From NCBI GenBank assembly GCA_964440115.1, contig CAYTPV010000003.1, forward strand, positions 434,001 through 498,000: a DNA stretch of 64,000 nucleotides, in the 5' to 3' direction. Below are positions 59,625 through 64,000 of the stretch, piece after piece. This DNA comes from JAEWWD01 sp964440115. GTDB taxonomy: Bacteria; Bacillota; Clostridia; Christensenellales; CAG-138. The position numbers and the translations under genes were made by a program. The first letter of the stretch is position 1; every line of letters starts with the position of its first letter. The notes beneath the pieces are model-generated. The model was given only the letters and a program-made list of their open reading frames with translations. It was not told the DNA's origin and did no database searches.

Positions 59625-60515
59625 ATGAAAAAATCCACACGTATCATTGCACTGTTGTTCTCGTTGCTCATGGTATTGTCCATTTGTGTAGCTTGTGCAC
59701 CCAAGGCTGCGGGAGAACCCGCCGCCACAGAAGCCCCTGCCGCTTCAGAAGTACCATCTGAGACGCAAGCTCCGCAGGCACAGAATACAAAAATCACGAT
59801 TGGTTGTATGCCGTTAAATAAGGATGCGGTTGAAGCTATTAAAGAACTGCTCGCGCCCAAAGGTTACGATATCGATGTTATGGTCTTTGACGGCAACAAC
59901 CTCCCGGCCGAAGCGCTCAAGGCGGATGAGATTGATGGTCTGATACTCAATCATCTGCCGTGGATCAAGAACTTCAATGCACAGAACAACGCTGAATTGA
60001 CGCTGGTGAAGGGTTTTACGTATGCGTCGCTGTTTGGTCTATATTCTTCAAAGCATGCGTCCGTAGAGGATTTACCGGAAAACGGCACCATCATTATTTC
60101 AAATGACCCCAGCAATATGGATCGTTCTTTGCGTTTTCTCGAGAAGCTTGGGCTCATTACCCTTGGGGAAAAAGCAAGTAACTATTACACTGTTTTGGAT
60201 ATAAAAGATAATCCCAAGAACTTACAGCTTGCAGAGGTAGAGACCACCAACACTGCCGGTTCATATAAGGATGCGGATGCGTGCATTTCCTTTTCCAGCG
60301 TGATGCGCAATGCGGGCTACGATGCCAGTTCCTATCTGGCAGAAGACGGAGATTATGTGAACTATCCCACCGGGCTTATAGTAAACAAGGGGGAAGAAGA
60401 GGCACAGTGGGCCAAAGATCTTGTTGCCGTAACCCAGACCCCCGAATTTAAGAGTAAATTTGACGATATATTTCAGGGAGCTTATATACTCTTTGATTAT
60501 TCCGAAGGCAATTGA
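59625..60515 (+). CDS. NlpA/MetQ-type substrate-binding lipoprotein
   Basis: 296 aa. Lipobox SICVACAP, an Ala/Pro/Glu stalk, then an NlpA-fold domain: ITIGCMPLNKDAVEAIKELL, VMVFDGNNLPAEALKADEID, FTYASLFGLYSSKHASVEDL, IIISNDPSNMDRSLRFLEKL. Binds the ligand for the upstream ATPase/permease. The usual MetQ segments are diverged, so the ligand may not be methionine. Last gene before a strong terminator. Confidence 0.88.
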   Translation: MKKSTRIIALLFSLLMVLSICVACAPKAAGEPAATEAPAASEVPSETQAPQAQNTKITIGCMPLNKDAVEAIKELLAPKGYDIDVMVFDGNNLPAEALKADEIDGLILNHLPWIKNFNAQNNAELTLVKGFTYASLFGLYSSKHASVEDLPENGTIIISNDPSNMDRSLRFLEKLGLITLGEKASNYYTVLDIKDNPKNLQLAEVETTNTAGSYKDADACISFSSVMRNAGYDASSYLAEDGDYVNYPTGLIVNKGEEEAQWAKDLVAVTQTPEFKSKFDDIFQGAYILFDYSEGN

Positions 60516-60575
60516 CGCTTCAAAGCTGTCAGCCTAAGTGAAAACAGCTTACTTATGAAGGCTGCTTAAAGCATA

Positions 60576-60609
60576 ATCCCGTCACCATTGTGGTGGCGGG
60601 ATCTTTTTT
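60576..60609 (+). terminator. Terminator of the MetNI-like operon
   Basis: ATCCCGTCACC-ATTGT-GGTGGCGGGAT then CTTTTTTC: an 11-bp stem with one G-T pair and a U-tract. Confidence 0.93.
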
Positions 60610-60689
60610 CAAAGATAAACTAATGCCGCTCTCATTCTTTACTTATGCGTGCCGTTTATGAACGCTAGACGTTACGGGCTTTTTTGCTT

Positions 60690-60830
60690 GGCGTCCCCGG
60701 CGGGATTTCGATTTCGGCTATCGGCATCGTTTTGCTTGCGACGGCCCGCAGGCCCAGTGCCCGATGGCGCCTCCCGCCGAGGGCCGCTACGCACTGCGCA
60801 AACGGCCTGGGCACGAACTTGCCAGTGTGC
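60690..60830. repeat. tRNA-associated dispersed repeat, copy B
   Basis: Begins with GGCGTCCCCGGCGGGATT, the tRNA-Arg 3' end, then CGATTTCGGC, GGCCCAGTGCCCGA, CTCCCGCCGAGGG and CTACGCACTGCGCAAA. Very similar to copy C at 61603. No gene; apparent reading frames here are tRNA-derived. Confidence 0.8.
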
Positions 60831-60863
60831 ATAAGTCGGCACGCTTCTAATCATCACTAAATC

Positions 60864-60897
60864 GAAAAAACAAAAGGTGCCTTCACGGCACCCTTTT
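60864..60897 (-). terminator. Terminator of the DUF2798 gene
   Basis: Minus strand AAAAGGGTGCC-GTGAA-GGCACC then TTTTGTTTTTT. Confidence 0.9.
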
Positions 60898-60899
60898 GA

Positions 60900-61391
60900 T
60901 TACGCTTCCATTTTTGCATCGATGCGCTGATGTAATTTCAGCATAACTAGTCTTGCAATCGGCTGTGCAATAAGCAGTTCCACGCCAAGGGAAATTGCAA
61001 AATTCCGCGGCCATTTGTAAAAGAATTTCACGATGGGTTCAAGGCTAATCGTTCGGCTGCCAATCCATGTCCCCACAACAGTGAGAATAATTGATAATAG
61101 AAAAACCGTACAGAGAGTATTAATGGTAACTACCGAACGGAAGCTATCGCCCTGGCTAACAATACGGTGCGTTAGCCATTCGGCAGGTTTATAGGTAATA
61201 AGAACAAGAACTACAACTGCAAGCCATAAAAAGGGGATGACGGTAAGCACATTCGCCCAGACACTAAGATGGAATTTAAACTCAAAGCAAGTAATCAGGG
61301 GCGCTATGATGTTTACCGACAGGATGGAGATAATCCCCATGAATAAAGCAAATTCTTTTTTCGTGCGCGGAAGTTTCATGTGAAAGTCCAT
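60900..61391 (-). CDS. DUF2798 membrane protein
   Basis: 163 aa with four membrane segments in two DUF2798 repeats (LPRTKKEFALFMGIISILSV, and RNFAISLGVELLIAQPIARL). Function unknown. AAGGAGAAATCA gives the start at 61391; the frame continues upstream to 61433. It lies between two tRNA-associated repeat copies. Confidence 0.87.
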   Translation of the reverse strand: MDFHMKLPRTKKEFALFMGIISILSVNIIAPLITCFEFKFHLSVWANVLTVIPFLWLAVVVLVLITYKPAEWLTHRIVSQGDSFRSVVTINTLCTVFLLSIILTVVGTWIGSRTISLEPIVKFFYKWPRNFAISLGVELLIAQPIARLVMLKLHQRIDAKMEA

Positions 61392-61602
61392 TGATTTCTC
61401 CTTCTTGCTGCATATAAAAACAGCGCACTCCAACGAAGGAATGCGCTGAACAATTATACGCGCTTAATTTTTTAATTATAATAGCAGAAGCAAATTCATT
61501 CTGCAAGCATATAAAACGCGCACTTTTCATCTTAGGACACCTTACCTATCCCCTAATCGACGCACTGCGGCGTTTAACGCGGCTTCGAATCCGACTTGAA
61601 TA
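61392..61602. other. Upstream region of the DUF2798 gene
   Basis: A/T-rich in its first 150 bases, with AGCGCA.../..TGCGCT around 61423-61447, then GGCTTCGAATCC at about 61581, a reversed T-arm fragment also found at 62715. No gene seen. Confidence 0.5.
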
Positions 61603-61795
61603 TGTCCCCGGCGGGATTCCGATTTCGGCCATCGGCAGGCCGTGCTTACGACGGACCACAGGCCCAGTGCCCGAAGGCGTCTCCCGCCGAGGGCGGCTAC
61701 GCACTGCGCAAAACGGCCTGGCACGAACTCACCGGGGCGGGCAAACGCGTCACTGGAGCGTTTGCTGATCTGCCCTTCAAATCCCCTCGAACTTT
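61603..61795. repeat. tRNA-associated dispersed repeat, copy C
   Basis: Starts GTCCCCGGCGGGATT (tRNA-Arg 3' end), then the body shared with copy B (ATTTCGGC.ATCGGCA, GGCCCAGTGCCCGA, TCTCCCGCCGAGGGC, CTACGCACTGCGC), then the tail shared with 56805-56875. The longest copy in the window. Followed by ACCACCC-ATCA-GGGTGGC at about 61820 and no gene until 61986. Confidence 0.8.
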
Positions 61796-61985
61796 CATAC
61801 CAACTAAAAACCACCCATCAGGGTGGCTTTTGCAGTTGGTGCGAGTGTCACTACCGCATGTACATGAACAAATCCTATAAAATCAAGGTTTTGGGCAATG
61901 AACAAGCAGTGTTTCCCTCCAAAAACGAAACAATACTGAGGCATTTCTAAGGGCGTTCCGTCAACAGAGCACCTTTTCAATTTCT

Positions 61986-62504
61986 CTACCCGTGGTGATG
62001 GCTGCCGTGGTCGCAGTGCGCGGCGGCAATCTTCTCCCCCGCGTCGGTCAAGGCTATGCTGCCCAGTTCTAGTACCGGGGTATTGCCCAAAAAGTTGGGC
62101 ATGGACGCCCCCTCCGCCACCGTTGCGCGGAAATACTCGTAGAGCGCGCTTGCATTGTACTCCTCATAACCGTACCCCTTCAGAGGAATATCATAATCTA
62201 GGGTGACAAGGCCCAAGTCTTCCAACCTTTTCAGGAAGGCGCCTGCCTCTTTGACCGTTTTCATGTCATCGTCCGCCGAGCGCAGGAAAACCGGCGCCAG
62301 GGCGATGGAGACAAAATCCGCTTGCCGGCTATCCTTTAGAGCAAACCGGGCCACGGGCAGGTAATGGTGGTGGCCGAGCTGATGGAGAAAGTCCTTTTGG
62401 TCTTCCGTCACCTCAATCGTCGTGGCAGAGGCATCGGCCCGACGGGGGTGCTCATGGTCGTGACCGCAGCCGCAGCCGCAGCCGCAGTGTTCGTCGTGTG
62501 GCAT
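61986..62504 (-). CDS. His/Cys-rich metal-binding protein of unknown function
   Basis: 172 aa. N-terminus MPHDEHCGCGCGCGHDHEHP and C-terminus HCDHGSHHHG are metal-binding patches. Between them is an alpha/beta, winged-helix-like domain: EDQKDFLHQLGHHHYLPVAR, FLKRLEDLGLVTLDYDIPLK, GSIALTDAGEKIAAA. ACAGGAGTATAACA precedes the ATG at 62504. Possibly a metal-responsive or metal-storage protein; no family recognised with certainty. Confidence 0.75.
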   Translation of the reverse strand: MPHDEHCGCGCGCGHDHEHPRRADASATTIEVTEDQKDFLHQLGHHHYLPVARFALKDSRQADFVSIALAPVFLRSADDDMKTVKEAGAFLKRLEDLGLVTLDYDIPLKGYGYEEYNASALYEYFRATVAEGASMPNFLGNTPVLELGSIALTDAGEKIAAAHCDHGSHHHG

Positions 62505-62735
62505 TGTTATACTCCTGTCCTTTTGGCTTAATGGAACTATCATACACAGATGGGGCGGGAAAGTCCACGCCAATGTGCGGGTATGCGAGTTTGCTTGCAG
62601 CATTACTCCAAATTTCATTGGAATGCGAGGATATAGACTGCTTATTAAAATAGACGAAAATAAAAATCCTATCTCTAAAAGATAAAACACGAGTGTTTTT
62701 ATAGACCTAAGTCCGGCTTCGAATCCCGCCGGGCC

Positions 62736-62772
62736 AAACAAACAGACACCCCTTTGGGGTGTCTGTTTGTTT
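62736..62772 (-). terminator. Perfect palindrome after the tRNA-Arg gene
   Basis: AAACAAACAGACACCCC-TTT-GGGGTGTCTGTTTGTTT, 17 bp (19 bp counting the flanking CC/GG), ending in the encoded CCA of the tRNA. It would end tRNA transcription on the minus strand, though its U-rich tract is interrupted. Confidence 0.75.
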
Positions 62773-62848
62773 GGCGTCCCCGGCGGGATTCGAACCCACG
62801 GCCTTCCGCTTAGGAGGCGGACGCTCTATCCTGCTGAGCTACGGAGAC
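62772..62848 (-). tRNA. tRNA-Arg (anticodon CCT)
   Basis: 77 bases with encoded CCA. Acceptor GTCTCCG/CGGGGAC (one G-T pair), D-stem GCTC/GAGC, anticodon stem TCCGC/GCGGA around loop CTCCTAA (anticodon CCT, reads AGG), T-stem GTGGG/CCCGC with loop TTCGAAT. All arms fold. Confidence 0.97.
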
Positions 62849-62979
62849 AATATGCGGTTGATGCAGACCGTCCAGTCTGGCAATCCAAAACACAGTTCGG
62901 CCAGTCGCGCATCGTTTATTATACAACCCGCGCGGCGGCATTGTCAACCGCGCGGGACGTCTGCCCAATTGTGCTCTCC

Positions 62980-63774
62980 TTAGAACGGGCGGGCGAAAAA
63001 CAGGTTGGTCGCGAACTGATCGATAAGTATCAGCAGCCCCAGCACGCCCACATAAACCGCGAACGGTGTGAGTTTTTTGCCGGTGACGACGCGCAGCATG
63101 ATCCGGATGGCAAAATACCCGGCCAGCGCCGCCGCAGCAACGCCGATGAGTACGGCCGCAACATCTACATGCCCCACGCCCTCGTCAAGCAGTCTAGGCA
63201 CTTCGAACACCAGAGAGCCGAGAATGGCAGGGATGGAGAGCAGGAACGAGAAATCCGCCGCTTCCTTGCGATCCATGCCGCAGAACAACGCGCCCGCAAT
63301 CGTGGAACCGCTTCGGGATACGCCGGGCAGTATGGATATGCCCTGCATAAAGCCTATGCACACGGCATCCATTACGCCCATGGTTTTAGCTGTTTTTTTG
63401 CCCGCACGCACGCTCTGCGCGATGAGCAGTATGGCGGCCGTCAGCAGAAATTCAAACCCGAGATAGCTGCCCGAATAGGAGCTTTCAAAGAAATCGTTGA
63501 ACAGGAAGGCCATCAGCGCCGTTGGGATGCACGCGATGATCAGCATGCCCACCTTCTTCTGGAACGGACGGCAGATCATGGCCCAGATATCGCGCCAGTA
63601 GACTATAAACAGTGCGATGAGCGTGCCCAGATGCAGCAATATGGTGAAAAACAGCGCGCCTTCTTTGATGCCGAACAGCGTGTTCAGCAGTACCAGATGA
63701 CCCGAACTGGACACCGGCAGGAATTCGCACAGGCCCTGCACCACACCCAGCAGCAGCGCGATGAATATCGTCAT
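62980..63774 (-). CDS. uppP: Undecaprenyl-diphosphate phosphatase UppP (BacA)
   Basis: 264 aa, about eight membrane segments. GVVQGLCEFLPVSSSGHLVL and LPGVSRSGSTIAGALFCG carry the two catalytic motifs of the BacA family, which recycles the lipid carrier for peptidoglycan synthesis. GGAGGATAGTAT precedes the ATG. Stands alone between the tRNA and a repeat region. Confidence 0.96.
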   Translation of the reverse strand: MTIFIALLLGVVQGLCEFLPVSSSGHLVLLNTLFGIKEGALFFTILLHLGTLIALFIVYWRDIWAMICRPFQKKVGMLIIACIPTALMAFLFNDFFESSYSGSYLGFEFLLTAAILLIAQSVRAGKKTAKTMGVMDAVCIGFMQGISILPGVSRSGSTIAGALFCGMDRKEAADFSFLLSIPAILGSLVFEVPRLLDEGVGHVDVAAVLIGVAAAALAGYFAIRIMLRVVTGKKLTPFAVYVGVLGLLILIDQFATNLFFARPF

Positions 63775-63859
63775 ATACTATCCTCCAACGGTTTCATTAT
63801 CTCAAGTGTACACGGCGCGAAAGCGGTGTATGTCTTGCTTTATAAGAACGTCGGGGGCT

Positions 63860-64000
63860 TTGCCCCTGAACCCCACTCAAGGGATACATCCCCTGAGAAC
63901 CCCATAGGCAAACGCCCTTTCAGGCGTTTGCGGGGGATTGCTATTTCGTTTTCTCTTCCCTCAAAGCGACCAAGTCGCTTTGGAATAGGGTACTTAGGGG
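63860..64000. repeat. Hairpin-array repeat at the window end
   Basis: GGGGGCTTTGCCCCTGAACCCC, CAAGGGATACATCCCCTGAG, GCAAACGCC/GGCGTTTGC and CAAAGCGAC/GTCGCTTTG in series, ending near AGGGG at the window edge. Same modules as 21.6 and 40.9 kb. Confidence 0.7.

Noticed and set aside
60649..61880. Short frames reading SPAGF-type peptides at the tRNA-like repeats
   Set aside because: They are translations of tRNA-Arg 3'-end sequence and its repeats, a well-known source of spurious proteins.
62463..62490. CCGCAG trinucleotide-like repeat
   Set aside because: It encodes the CGCGCGC metal-binding start of the His/Cys-rich protein.
62759..62983. 74-codon frame over the tRNA-Arg gene
   Set aside because: Encoded by the tRNA complement (SPAGFEPTAFRLGG-type spurious product).
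1..64000. CRISPR arrays, rRNA genes, complete insertion sequences, integrases or phage structural genes
   Set aside because: No regularly spaced repeats of CRISPR type, no rRNA-like stretches, and no transposase, integrase or phage structural protein motif were found.

Overview
This window looks like a chromosomal segment of a monoderm Bacillota, most likely class Clostridia. The evidence is strong GGAGG-type ribosome binding sites, frequent TTG/GTG starts, a Tad locus without a secretin gene, SipW-type signal peptidase, class B sortase, CarD, DUF134 and PdxST with a MocR-type regulator. The backbone is moderately GC-rich. Several blocks are visibly AT-richer (about 43-44.4 kb, 55.5-56.6 kb and 57-60.5 kb) and look acquired. 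Genus cannot be fixed from the sequence alone.

Layout. 1-7.7 kb: a Tad/Flp pilus operon (partial prepilin peptidase, two Flp pilins, TadE, CpaB, TadZ, TadA, TadB, TadC) ending with DUF192 and coiled-coil genes. 7.8-8.2 kb: two small paralogous proteins. 8.2-15.9 kb, minus strand: a surface-fibre locus with a giant VWA protein, its own signal peptidase SipW, three TasA-like secreted proteins, an SPGTG-anchored wall protein and a class B sortase. 16.5-23.4 kb: the phosphate regulon pstSCAB-phoU-phoPR, with a permuted PstS. A PHO-box-like repeat sits at the divergent fibre promoter. 23.7-35 kb: MFS and PTS-like transporters, diguanylate cyclase, an ABC exporter operon, two-subunit fumarase with Smr, and CarD with a Cys-rich partner. 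35-45.9 kb: DUF3267 protein, zinc-ribbon/MORN protein, a molybdate/NifX/DUF134 cluster, EamA exporter, lipoprotein, a Shedu-type defence nuclease, L,D-transpeptidase. 46-54.9 kb: PdxR/PdxST (vitamin B6), an Arr rifamycin ADP-ribosyltransferase, a phosphoesterase lipoprotein, and an overlapping pair of CrtI-like flavoproteins. 55-63.8 kb: a frameshifted small membrane protein, a second diguanylate cyclase, and a stretch delimited by repeated fragments of a tRNA-Arg(CCT) gene that carries a MetNI/NlpA-type transporter operon with DUF169, a DUF2798 protein and a His/Cys-rich protein. Then come the intact tRNA-Arg and uppP.

Many intergenic regions hold dispersed GC-rich palindromes: a family ending in GGCGGCGATAC, arrays of short hairpins, and tRNA-derived repeats. 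The points most worth a second look are the fibre/VWA/sortase locus with its PHO-box-like promoter, the permuted PstS, the Shedu insertion beside a duplicated gene tail, the tRNA-Arg accretion array, the DUF134 operator pair, and the flavoprotein pair with a degenerate Fe-S-type tail. All calls are from reading the sequence; no search was run.
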